DNA of 64,000 bases from positions 124,001 to 188,000 of the forward strand of contig JADJRC010000002.1 in assembly GCA_016712415.1 (NCBI GenBank), given 5' to 3'. Origin of the DNA: Lewinellaceae bacterium (GTDB lineage: Bacteria; Bacteroidota; Bacteroidia; Chitinophagales; Saprospiraceae). Position numbers and translations under genes: made by a program. Below, one piece after another: positions 41,601-49,184 of the stretch. The notes beneath the pieces are model-generated. The model was not told the origin of the DNA. It did not search any database and saw only the letters and a program-made list of their open reading frames with translations. The first letter of the stretch is position 1, and every line of letters begins with the position of its first letter.

Positions 41601-43700
41601 GGATTCTGTCCGGAACCCAATACACTGCTTGCTTGTGAACTGACTCCGGGCTCGAAATCGGCGATTTTTGACCTGACACAGGCCAAAACGCTGGTTGATC
41701 CGGCAGGCGCTTATGCGGTGAGCTACCACAGTTCACAGGTTTACGCTGAAACGGACGTAGCGCCCTTGTCGATGCTGCACCTGGCCAACCACAACACGAT
41801 CATTTACGCTCGTTTGGAAAACCTCGTTTCCGGCGCGTTGGCAGATGTTCAGGCGATCACGCTGAAAGTAGTGGCAACGCCGGTTGCGCATGTTGCTCAA
41901 ATTGAGGTTTGCCCGAATGTGCTCGACGGAACAGCAGGCACCTTCAACCTGGCTGATGCAAATGCCCAGGTAACGGGCAATGTTTCCAGCCTGATGGTGA
42001 CCTACCATATTTCGAACGCGGAGGCAAAAGCAGGTACCAACCCGCTGAGTGCGCCGTACATTTCGGTAAGTAAAGATGTTTGGGCGCGGGTAGAAAACAG
42101 CGCCGGTTGTTACGATGTGAATATCGTTAAACTGGTGGTGTTGTCCAGCCCGGGTGTGGTGCTGATTCCGGAAAATTGCTCCTGCGCGGGCGGTCAAACG
42201 GACGGCCTGATCACAGCAATCGTGTTCAACGGAAAGGCGCCTTACACCTTCGAATGGTCGAATGGTGTGGAACAAGGCCCATCGGCAAATCCGATGACCA
42301 AACTGGAAGACCTCACGCCGGGTACTTACACCCTGAGCCTGACAGATGCCAGTGGTTGTGCGATCGTCGAAAGTGCAGCAGTTGAATCAGACCTCGATCA
42401 GCAGCCGCCGCAATTCCTGGTTGCCATGCCATCCGACATGTCGGTTGATTGCGACGACCCGCTCAGCCCGATGTTGACCCTGAATCAGGCACAGGTGAAG
42501 GACAACTGCACGCAGGCACAGGCCCTGGAAATTGAACAATCCTCATTGAGTACACAAGGTGGATTTGAAGACGAATGTGAATACTACTCGTATACCATTA
42601 CCCGGACCTGGACTTTAACCGACGCATCCAAAAATGCAGCCACACACGTTCAAACAATTCATGTTGAAGACGACCAGGCACCGGTTGCAATGTGTACTGA
42701 TCTTGAGGTCGTACTCAATCAGGACGGTTTGGCAGCGATTTTGGCAACTGATTTGGACGGTGGTTCATTCGACCATTGTGCTCCGCAAACCGCGCTGGGC
42801 TTTACGGCCACCACTACGGAGTTTTCGATCAGCGATCTGGGCCTTAACCTGGTTACCCTGGCTGTTTCAGATCCTTGTGGTAATATGGCGACTTGTATTG
42901 CAAATGTGACCGTTCAGACACAACTCTCGACGCCGGGCGCTGCATTCAGTATCCAGCAAACGCCGGCTTGTAATGGCCCGTATGAAGTAAAATACAAGGA
43001 TCAGTCAATTGGCAAACCGACTGCGTGGAAGTGGACGTTCCCGGGTGGTACACCGTCAACATCGACGGAGCAAAACCCGACGGTGACCTATTCCAACGAA
43101 GGCAATTACCAGGCAACGTTGGAGGTTACCAATATTCTGGGCTCGGCTTACCACACGAAACAGTTGGCTATTCAGGCGCGGAACATGCCGGAGGCAGAGT
43201 ACACGTATGCTACTGAACCCGCTGGTATTGTTGCGTTTGCCAACTTCTCACAAGGAGCAGATACCTATACCTGGTACTTTGGCGATGGCTCGATGAGTAC
43301 GGAGGTTAACCCGCAGCACCAGTATGCTCAATCGGGTAGTTACATCGTGCTCTTGTCGGCCACAAATGACTGCGGCACCAGCCTGATGGAAAAAATGGTG
43401 AATGTAGAAGTTACGACAGGTACGGATCATCCGCAAGATTGGCTGGAATCCTTCGCACTGTACCCGAACCCGAATACAGGCCGGTTTACCATCGAGATTG
43501 TTGGCGGACCAGAGCGGGAAGTAGCTTGCACCTTGTATAACGCACTCGGACAAGTCGTGAACAGAACAACTTTGGACTTTGGTTCAGGTGCACTGAAACA
43601 CACGTTTGAACACCAGGGATTAGCGGCGGGCGTTTACACCCTGGAGCTGCGTTCCGGTCAGAAAGTGAAATTGACGAAGGTGGTTATCCACCGAAAATAA
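5647..43700 (+). CDS. Giant T9SS-secreted SprB/SdrD-B repeat adhesin (about 12,700 residues, with about 17 frame breaks)
   Basis: One polypeptide of roughly 1.2-1.3 MDa can be followed from a signal peptide (start ATG 5647, MSRIFLPF..., cleavage near VWA/QKP; ATGs at 5542, 5590 and 5689 are alternatives) to a C-terminal T9SS type A sorting domain (FALYPNPNTGRFTI, ending TKVVIHRK). Order: CBM-like module, Ig-like, second CBM-like module, Ig-like, 6 short Ig-like repeats, 52 SprB-type repeats, 13 SdrD-B domains, about 57 SprB-type repeats, SdrD-B, propeller-like module, SdrD-B, Ig-like, SprB-like, HYR-like, two PKD domains, sorting domain. The frame breaks (near 11562, 11647, 12048, 13228, 16218, 16720, 17605, 18006, 18910, 19758, 22919, 23117, 23740, 23784, 24656, 25592, 37098) each resume the same repeat register and are probably sequence errors. 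SprB of Flavobacterium johnsoniae, a gliding adhesin of about 6,500 residues, is the nearest characterised type. Surface adhesion or gliding is inferred. Confidence 0.85.
5917..8556 (+). other. N-terminal non-repetitive region of the giant protein: two CBM-like modules and paired Ig-like modules
   Basis: About 5917-6345 and 6955-7410 encode two related jelly-roll-like modules (CPNN..NxSFExG near the start, YAGTHNPNGNY / WGGTHKPQYSH in the middle, DGVCI / DAVCL at the end), resembling CBM4/9 or galactose-binding-like folds. Each is followed by other modules. A Cys-rich Ig-like unit (SACVASGGSFDPAAF ... TQTTCYRR) occurs twice, at 6355-6680 and 8233-8556, nearly identical over about 108 residues. 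7409-7740 and 7780-8230 hold two modules I cannot name. This region is the likely ligand-binding tip if the repeats form a stalk; that role is inferred. Confidence 0.6.
8557..9840 (+). repeat. Six Ig-like repeats of about 71 residues in the giant protein
   Basis: Each unit of about 213 bp has the pattern ISGPxxICxGQSATLTASGG, then GTYLWxTGA, then TTTYTVTVTxxNGC, with one Cys near the start and one near the end. Copies begin near 8557, 8770, 8985, 9200, 9415 and 9630. They match Ig-like/PKD-like stalk repeats of Bacteroidota surface proteins and lead directly into the SprB array. Confidence 0.75.
10309..12300 (+). repeat. 672-bp higher-order repeat (3 SprB units), about 2.5 copies
   Basis: The segment beginning TCCGTCACAAACGT occurs at 10309 and 10981 (672 bp apart, 224 residues) and again at about 11649, shortened by the two small deletions at 11562 and 11647. 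The three-unit order is AISLST, AMILSTT, NLSTVV. Copies are almost identical at nucleotide level; the third is preceded by an extra AISLSI-type unit. Confidence 0.75.
14390..19910 (+). repeat. 1572-bp higher-order repeat (7 SprB units), about 3.5 copies
   Basis: The marker ACTTACTTGTGGACCAAC lies at 14421, 15993, 17565 and 19136, spacings of 1572, 1572 and 1571 bp (the last contains compensating indels). One unit is 524 residues, exactly seven SprB repeats in fixed order (ALALSTTQTN, PIVLSTVV, ALVLxTTQVN, AIVLSSTT, SLSTIVTNATC, AIVLSTTQTN, PIVLSAxPTAALC). Three full copies plus three more units are present, differing by a handful of synonymous changes. Confidence 0.85.
21505..21807 (+). other. 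Unique linker module between SprB array 1 and the SdrD-B array
   Basis: About 100 residues without the SprB signature (SLSVDLAVPSICDPLNN ... TTTEGGNSVINI ... FTPVCFATLADAYDAPLNC), containing three Cys. It resembles the conserved-repeat domains that precede SdrD-B blocks in other large surface proteins. No function assigned. Confidence 0.5.
21808..26424 (+). repeat. Thirteen tandem SdrD-B-like domains; alternating A/B dimers of 711 bp
   Basis: Each domain of about 118 residues starts IGN(F/Y)VWxD or LGDYVWSDTDGDG, followed by QDGGEPGIGGVxVTL, YxFxxLxPGTYxxTF, GGDDTxDSDA and an ending NxTxDAGF. This is the SdrD B-repeat fold, in which the DxDxDG-like loops bind calcium. From about 22165 two subtypes alternate strictly: A (EIGNYVWEDTNANG) and B (LGDYVWSDTDGDG). 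The A-type marker GTATGGGAAGATACG recurs at 22180, 22891, 23604, 24313, 25023 and 25733, a true period of about 711 bp once indels are allowed for. Six frame breaks lie here, most in homopolymers. Confidence 0.85.
26425..38590 (+). repeat. SprB-type repeat array 2 (about 54 units, then three diverged units to ~39366)
   Basis: Units of about 75 residues with start ALxLSTTxTPVSCFGGSNGS, then IDLTVSGGTPGYTYLWSNG, then AGTYTVTVTDANGCT. This array is more diverse than array 1 and has only one frame break (37098), so it reads cleanly for about 11 kb. Sub-blocks include a 900-bp four-unit duplication near the start and three near-identical units of about 223 bp at 36840-37520. From about 34870 most units gain a second Cys pair (TYCVTVTD and TTCATV). 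Three diverged units (CADFKAI, NLVLSALPQCASYC, LLQASATASGVGC) close the array. Confidence 0.85.
26690..28480 (+). repeat. 900-bp higher-order duplication (4 SprB units)
   Basis: The sequence starting TGACGGCTCCATTGATTTG at 26701 recurs at 27601, exactly 900 bp (300 residues, four SprB units) later. The four units (ALAIST/ALTISA, ALVLSATTEP, NLTAGTTSTP, AISISSVMTP) repeat in the same order, with near identity in the first two or three units and divergence toward the end of the second copy. Confidence 0.8.
39370..43697 (+). other. C-terminal region of the giant protein: SdrD-B, propeller-like, HYR-like, PKD and T9SS sorting domain
   Basis: About 39370-39690 encodes an SdrD-B-like domain (VYNDFNTDGSMDANEPG). 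39700-41120 encodes about 470 residues that look like a beta-propeller (GSVYGLAWDRTNKYLYAGA, LGDLDISSDNNTLW, GMKVYRNKVYVGG), a form often seen at the C-terminus of Saprospiraceae repeat proteins. 41125-41620 is a second SdrD-B domain with the calcium-loop-like VWSDKDCDGVQDACEAP. Then come Ig-like, SprB-like (GKAPYTFEWSNG) and HYR-like (MSVDCDDPLSP, DNCT) segments and two PKD domains (AWKWTFPGGTPS; YTWYFGDGSMS). The last ~85 residues (YPNPNTGRFTIE, LAAGVYTLEL) are the T9SS type A signal. Confidence 0.7.
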
Positions 43701-43710
43701 AACAGTATTT

Positions 43711-43736
43711 GCCTGGCCTTGAAAACAAGGCCAGGC
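43711..43736 (+). terminator. Intrinsic terminator-like hairpin after the giant gene
   Basis: Perfect 10-bp stem GCCTGGCCTT-GAAAAC-AAGGCCAGGC starting 10 bp after the stop codon. The following T-tract is weak (TACATTTTG), so full termination may rely on the second hairpin at 43757-43803. Confidence 0.6.
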
Positions 43737-43756
43737 TACATTTTGAATCGAAAGTT

Positions 43757-43803
43757 AGCCGGCTGTTTTTTCAAATTTTGAAAAATGCAGTCGGCTTTTT
43801 TTT
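43757..43803 (+). terminator. Second terminator downstream of the giant gene
   Basis: AGCCGGCTG pairs with CAGTCGGCT (one G-T wobble) around an A/T-rich self-complementary loop, and is followed directly by an eight-T run. It lies between the convergent giant gene and response regulator but has a T-run only in the plus direction. Its arms resemble those of the terminator at 54870-54906. Confidence 0.65.
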
Positions 43804-43916
43804 GTTCGGAACGCAGTGCAAAGTCCGTGCTGCGCGCCGAAAGCGCGTTCGAGGAAGACTGCGTCACAGGCCCTCTGAATGAGGGCGTTGACGGAACAAT
43901 GCCACCGCTACTTTAT

Positions 43917-44547
43917 TTAATTGGAATTCATTTGTTCGCGGAACATCCGGAGTGCATCAATTTTTTTATTGACCCCGAGTTTGCGGTAAATGTTTTTGAC
44001 GTAGTATTTAATGCCGTCTACGCTGATACCCAGGCGATCGGCAGATTCTTTATACGTCAGGCCTTCGTAAAATAGATGGAGCAACTGTTGTTCTGTATGC
44101 CCAAGTCCAACAGTTTTACTGGGCAGGGTATGGAAATATTCCACGAGTTTGCGGATCATGGCGGGTTCGATAAGCGCGCCGCCGTTTTGCAGGCCCCGGA
44201 TCATTTCTGGAAGTTCAAATTCGGAAAATCCTTTTTTGATATACCCGGTGGCTCCGCTTTGAAGCGCTGTAAAAAATTGGATGCTATCGTCCTGCTCGAC
44301 CAATAAAATAATTTCCGCTTTTGGAAATTGTCTGCGGAGTTTCTGATACTGCCTGCATACCGGTATTTTCGGGCAGGCAGGCGTCTAAAAAAATGATGTC
44401 GAGGGTACTGCGTTTGGGTAAGTCTTTACGGAAGGCGGTCATGTTGCCAACTGCTAAGGCACACACGATTCCGGGTTGAAGGTGCAGAACACCCCTAAAA
44501 CGGCGGAGATGGTCTGGGTTGCCAATGATTAAGGCAATTTTTTTCAT
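43917..44547 (-). CDS. NarL/FixJ-family response regulator (one frame break)
   Basis: About 210 residues in two frames. The N-terminal receiver (MKKIALIIGNPDH...) has the expected phospho-acceptor D55 in IIFLDACLP. The later part contains the receiver lysine segment GATGYIKKGF and a C-terminal LuxR-type helix-turn-helix (LTYKESADRLGISVDGIKYYVKN, then YRKLGVNKKIDALRMF). The frame switches near 44337, where SETPQ should read SKLRRQFPKAEIILLVEQ; one base appears inserted. Only one acidic residue (D12) sits in the usual Asp-pair position. Such proteins bind DNA after phosphorylation by a histidine kinase; no kinase is visible here. It is convergent with the giant gene, so a role in regulating it is only a guess. 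The ~450 bp upstream (44548-44999) hold no supported gene. Confidence 0.82.
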
Positions 44548-44938
44548 GGATTATTTCGTCTTGATGCTTCACAATTAATACGAATCCTGTTCAGATCGGT
44601 CACAAACCCAATTCGGAATTGCACAATACCTTGTTGAACAATGGAATAAATAAGCGGTAATGTTCCAAAACCATCCGGCGATGATGTTGGAAAGATTGGC
44701 ATTTTACCAGAAAATTCTGATAAAAAAAGCGCTCACAGTACGTATAGAGGGGAAGTGCACGTTGTTCCAAAGGATTATTAAAATTTGCAGGAACAATCAC
44801 GGCAACAAGATATTAACTAATCCGGGGTATGGCCAAATATTTCGATTTGGAGTACAGATTTTGGTAGGTATTTGCTAAAATCCGGACTTGTGTACCACGT
44901 TTTTATCCTGAGTACAGGACGTTTTCAGGGAAAAAAAT

Positions 44939-44985
44939 AACCGCGTAGCAGCAATTCAATGCCACCACTACGCGGTTTTATTTTT
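44939..44985. terminator. Bidirectional intrinsic terminator
   Basis: AACCGCGTAG and CTACGCGGTT form a perfect 10-bp stem (44939-44948 with 44968-44977). A run of seven T (after TTTA) follows on the plus strand, and a run of seven T after the stem exists on the minus strand (AAAAAAA at 44931-44937 region). On the minus strand it sits just after the 36-residue membrane peptide and would end the sigma-factor operon. Confidence 0.7.
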
Positions 44986-44999
44986 TTAAAAAAATGCTC

Positions 45000-45110
45000 T
45001 TATCGTTTTTCAGCACGCCGGAAGGAAATAGCCCGGAATAAAACTGTAAATCCGGTCAAACTTACCAGTATTCCAACTATCAGTACGAGCATGGAAAGTA
45101 TGGTTGTCAT
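45000..45110 (-). CDS. 36-residue single-span membrane peptide
   Basis: Too short for usual gene calling. It reads MTTILSMLVLIVGILVSLTG, followed by FTVLFRAISFRRAEKR and TAA. There is one hydrophobic span (residues ~3-25) and a basic C-terminus, giving a predicted inner-membrane orientation with the tail in the cytoplasm. It starts 104 bp after the beta-barrel gene on the same strand, and its stop is only 15 nt before a strong terminator stem at 44939-44985, which supports a transcribed, translated unit. I do not recognise a family; similar short hydrophobic peptides are common and often unannotated. Confidence 0.5.
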   Translation of the reverse strand: MTTILSMLVLIVGILVSLTGFTVLFRAISFRRAEKR

Positions 45111-45214
45111 GTGTATTGGCAGTTTATAAATGTCGCAGGTGTATGGTTTTTACGGAGTTGTTTTGAAGGTTGGACGCGGGCTTAACCGAAAAGGGTGCAG
45201 GCCGGGTCACTTTT

Positions 45215-46618
45215 TTACCGGATCGTCCGACGAAGCACGATACCCAAACCCAATGCATGACGCTTTTCGGTGAACGCAGCATTGGTCCGGGTGCTTTGGG
45301 TTAGTCCGCTACGGCCGGTCAGCAGCAGTCCTGCCGACCAATTCGGGTTGTTGTACATCCAGGCCAACTGCGTTTGGCCGGAAATGGCGCCTGCATTGCG
45401 ATAGCCGAGCGTGTTGAGTGTTTTGGTGGCTGTGCCGATGGTTGCCGTTCCGGATGGCCGGGAATACAGGCCAAATGCCAGGCCGGCGGAAACATCTATG
45501 CGCCAGCGTTGGCCTACCGGGATTGCGGCTCCAACCATTACCGGCAGTTCAATATGCCGGTAGCGGTTATAGCGCTCTTCTGTTGCGGTTTGTACTACGG
45601 TAACTATTCCAGCGTCGTATATTTCTTCAATGCTGCCATCAGGGTAAATGATTCGGCTGAGCAGGAGGTTGGAATCAAGCCGGCTGCTGACGGTTTCCCG
45701 GTCGATACGGCGCACATCGGTCCATTGCACATATTGGATACCGGCCTGTACAAACCAGGGGCCGCGCAGTTTTCGGCGCGCATCCAATCCGAGCTGAAAC
45801 ATGTCCAGGGTTTCTTCCTCCTGGGCGCGTGCCTGCATATAATCGGGCATTCCGGCGCGGTTTACAGCGTTGGAGCCGTAAATGCCATGCAGGCCAACGG
45901 GACCAGTTTGGCGTTTTTTCCGCTTGCGCTTTTTTCTGCTTCCGCAAACGTAACGTGCGGCGTTTGAATAACCCGTGAGCGTGCTTGCAGGAAAATTTCA
46001 GCCTGGGGGAGTGGCTTCAACGTCGTATGGATTGGCCCGGCGTAGGCGGCGATTTCGGCCTTGGAACTTTGCGTAATTTCAGGATTAACTGCGGGGGGCT
46101 GGCTGGTTTGTTTTTGGAAAATTTCCGGGCTGTTTGGCGGCGCTACGCCAGCGATTGCTGATTTCGGTTTGTCGTCGGCCGCAAAGGCTGAATGAGGACT
46201 GAAATCAGCATTTGAAAAAACCGGGTGAATAGCAGCCGGCGTTTGTTTGCGCGCAGCGCATTGGCCGTCGGGCTGTACCCGGACCTGGGGGTTTTTCGGT
46301 CGGGGTATTTCCGACGGATAGTTGTTGGGCTGGGATGGCCTTTTGCGGTGTGGTTGTTTGGGCTGAATTGGGTTGGACAGACCGGTTTGCAACGGATTCG
46401 GTTTTTGAGGGCGTAGCGGTACGTGGATACAAAAACCACCACCCGGCAGCGCCGCCCGAGAGCAATACGCTTGTCAGCACCAACCACCAGATCAAAAAAC
46501 GGCGTTTGGGTTGCTTGCGGCGTGCTTCCAGAGCATTCCAGGCAGCTTCCAGATCAAAGTCGGTTGCTGTATTTGGAATTTTATTTTTCAAAGCCTTGTC
46601 AAACGAGTCCTTGTTCAT
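45215..46618 (-). CDS. Sigma-factor-linked transmembrane protein with C-terminal outer-membrane beta-barrel (two frame breaks)
   Basis: About 468 residues when the frames are joined. The first ~40 residues (MNKDSFDKALKNKI ... AAWNALEARRKQPKRR) are soluble and look like the short cytoplasmic head of Bacteroidota anti-sigma-like proteins. One TM segment follows at residues ~41-64 (FLIWWLVLTSVLLSGG), then a ~150-residue Pro/Thr/Gln-rich linker. The C-terminal ~220 residues have alternating beta strands (GPWFVQAGIQYVQWT, HIELPVMVGAAIPVG, HALGLGIVLRRTIR), typical of an outer-membrane beta-barrel. Frame switches lie near 46290 (in adjacent G and T homopolymers) and 45899. The start overlaps the sigma gene end by 20 bp, indicating translational coupling. 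A role as sigma regulator or envelope sensor is inferred from gene order. Confidence 0.72.
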
Positions 46619-47162
46619 ATTGCTGGAGGATAGGTTGTAGTTTTTGTTTTAGCAGTTGTTTGGCGCGGGTCAGTTGGGAGCGGGAAGCGCTTTCCGTGAT
46701 TTGCAGCGCAGCAGCAATGTCGCGGTGCGACCAGTCTTCGAATACAAACAGGTTGAGCACTTGGCGGTAGCCTTCCGGGAGTTGGCGAATGGCTTGCATC
46801 AGTTGTTCTTGTTGCAGCAGCTCCAGGTCAGGGTCTTCAATTTCGTTTTCGGGCAATTCCGGGGGCAATTCCACCCAAGGTTCGCTGTTGCGGTTTTTGC
46901 GCATGATTTGCAAAATCGTATTCACGCTCAGCCGGTACAGCCAACCCTCAAAGGGACCTTTTTGGGGATCGAACAGTTCTATTTTTTTAAACAACACCAA
47001 AAAGGCCTCCTGCAAAAAATCGAGGGCTTGCGGCTCATCGGTCGCGTAGCGCCGGGCAATCGCCAGCACTTTCGGCGCAAAACACTGGAACAGCGCTTTT
47101 TCCGAAGCCGGACGGCCTTGCCGGCAGCCCTCGATGATTTGCAGGAGGTTTTCGTCGTGCAT
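46599..47162 (-). CDS. ECF-type sigma-70 family RNA polymerase sigma factor
   Basis: 187 residues, normal for ECF sigma factors. Region 2 is seen at residues ~25-95 (DFLQEAFLVLFKKIELFD, then GWLYRLSVNTILQIMRK). Region 4 is at ~122-175 (LPEGYRQVLNLFVFEDWSHRDIAAALQIT, then SRSQLTRAKQLLKQKL), with the helix-turn-helix that recognises the -35 element. The two are joined by an acidic linker (PENEIEDPDLELLQQE). It directs core polymerase to a small regulon. The stop overlaps the next gene's start by 20 bp, and the upstream lipoprotein ends 9 bp before its ATG, so all three are probably one transcript. Paired with the TM/beta-barrel protein, it likely responds to an envelope signal. Confidence 0.9.
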   Translation of the reverse strand: MHDENLLQIIEGCRQGRPASEKALFQCFAPKVLAIARRYATDEPQALDFLQEAFLVLFKKIELFDPQKGPFEGWLYRLSVNTILQIMRKNRNSEPWVELPPELPENEIEDPDLELLQQEQLMQAIRQLPEGYRQVLNLFVFEDWSHRDIAAALQITESASRSQLTRAKQLLKQKLQPILQQYEQGLV

Positions 47163-47171
47163 TTTGTAAAA

Positions 47172-48936
47172 CTACTGTATGATTGCCGTAATAGTTACGG
47201 TGCAATTGTTGAACAAGGCGCCGCCCGGTTCTTCTCTAAGGCCGGCATTTGTATTTTTAAAAATTACCAGTTCGCCAGGTAAGGTACCCTGTTGTACTAT
47301 TTCTACATCGCCGGCCCCAATGATATAATAAACCGGCTGGCCACTTATAGTTGTGGTTGTACTCGTTCCCCACAGCGGGTTGGCGGGGTTCTGGTTCCAG
47401 TCCAGGAAAGCAATTTGATAGGTAACGCTGTTGCCAGATCCTTGATCATCAAAAGCATGAAAATTGAAAACTTTTATGCCAGCTCCTGCGGTATCAAAGG
47501 TTACGGTTGCGTTGTTGATCCATTTTTGAGTGCCATTTTCAAACTCAATTAATATGCCGGGAACGATTTGGTTGTCGCAAGCTACAACATTGCCGAAATC
47601 GACTTGGGCGCTGACAGGTTTTGTCAAAGTCAGGCTGGATTTCAGCGCATTGAGGTCATAACCAACCAAGGATACCTCGGTACTACCGCAATTGGTGATG
47701 ATACCACTGAAGCTGCCGTCAGCCGGATTGATTTGAACTGGAAAATTGCCAAAGGCCACGGCATTCGTCCGGGCGCTGATGTAGCCATTAGATACCGGGT
47801 TCTGATCGCAGTTGAGCAGTGTTCCCGAAATTTCCACCCAATCGCTGGTCCAGGAAACAGATATGATGCCAAGGTCGGTGTCCGATGAAAAAGGGCCGAT
47901 GTTTTCGGTGTGCACCACATCGCCGCACTCGTTGAGCACTTCAAAAATCGGGGCTTCATTGGCCGGCACACTGCCGCTGAAAAAGCCGCTGGCGCTGGGT
48001 GAGGTGGTGGCAGAAACGCCATTGGGGCGGGTGATCCGGATCGTTGCAAAGGTGATTCATTACCGATGCGCAGGATACCCGATAATTTTACCACCGGGAA
48101 GCCTGCGTCGCAGTTCCACCAGCTCGAAATGGCTCACCGAGCCTTTGTAAACAGCGCCCTGGAGTACCGCGCTGCCTTCTTCTTTCCACAGGCTGGTGAC
48201 CTCGTCGATGTACCACAGCGGGATTTCCGAAGGGGCATTTGAGAGCCGGTCGGCGGGCACGGGTACGGTAATTTGTGCGGGTTTGCTGATTTGCAGTTTT
48301 TGTCCGGCAGGGGTTTCGAGCAAAGCATGGATCATGCCGTAGCTGAGCAACACCTGTGCTTCGCCGGTAGCGCTGCGGCCTTGCCAGGAAGCGGGCACCA
48401 TACTTTCGGTTTGCGGCTGGCTGGGGTCAAGGTACGTGGCGTACACCATTACACTACCGTTGTACGCCTGACCGGCAGCATCGACGAAGCCATTGGCCTC
48501 GAACTGGATGGAGCCGCCGCCGGGCAAATTGGCTGCTCCACCGGTGCTGGCATCCACCTGGGCGGTCAGCGTTTTGGCGCGCAGGGTAACTTTCACGCGG
48601 CCCTTATCGCCGGCTTTTGTGGAAAAACTGGCTAAAGAAGGCAGGTAACCGGCCTTTTCCACTTTTACAAAAGGCTGTACCTGGTTGGCAAAACCATCGA
48701 GGCTGAAATAGCCGTTTTCGTCGGTTTGGATTTGTTTGTTGCCGAGGTAGACGGTAGCGGCTTCAATGGGCGTTCCGCTTTCATCGGTCACCAAACCAAA
48801 CACCCCGGTGGCAATTACAATGGTCGGGTCGGGTGGGATGACAACTTCGGAGTCGCTGATTTTGTCCTTCCGGCAACCCGTTGCAAAGGCGGCGGCGAAG
48901 GCTAAGAGGAGTACAAATATTTTTTGAAAATTGCAT
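47172..48936 (-). CDS. Lipoprotein with carboxypeptidase-regulatory-like domain (frame breaks)
   Basis: About 588 residues when joined. A lipobox (FATGC followed by RKDK) marks it as a lipoprotein. The best start is ATG 48936 (MQFSK), which needs one base removed from the six-base homopolymer at 48920-48925; without this the frame extends to ATG 48983. Residues ~35-120 form a CarboxypepD_reg-like beta-sandwich (GVFGLVTDESGTPIEAATVYL, TDENGYFSLDGF). Further beta-rich segments include GSVSHFE followed, after a switch near 48108, by WNCDAGFPVVKLSG, and, after another near 48052, by TFATIRITRPNGVSA. The C-terminal ~265 residues are beta-rich with several Cys. It ends 9 bp before the sigma gene, so it leads that operon. 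A surface role is likely; no enzyme motif is seen. Confidence 0.75.
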
Positions 48937-49150
48937 GATGTTTGAGTTGCGTTGATGATAAAAAGAAAGCAGGATGCGCGCATTCAAACACACTATGCAC
49001 AGGGTGGGGAAACGCTGCGTAGCAACGCGAATTATTTTTAAATAACGTGCGCTTTGGATAAAAAGGGCAGCCCGGATTTTTAGAGTTTCAAAATTCGGGA
49101 TAATTCATTTTGAGATCAAACGCAATCCTGTTTTTTAAAAGTTGAATCGC

Positions 49151-49184
49151 CAGGTTAGTTCCGGAAGACCTGTCCAAAACTCAC
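49151..49184 (+). repeat. 34-bp intergenic element C, copy 1
   Basis: CAGGTTAGTTCCGGAAGACC followed by TGTCCAAAACTCAC. The same element, 28 of 34 positions identical, lies at 55199-55232. This copy overlaps the stop codon (49181-49183) of the CvfB-like gene. Confidence 0.55.

Noticed and set aside
44600..44800. 66-codon minus-strand open frame upstream of the response regulator
   Set aside because: No domain, no good leader and a mirrored frame on the other strand; likely chance in A/T-rich intergenic DNA.
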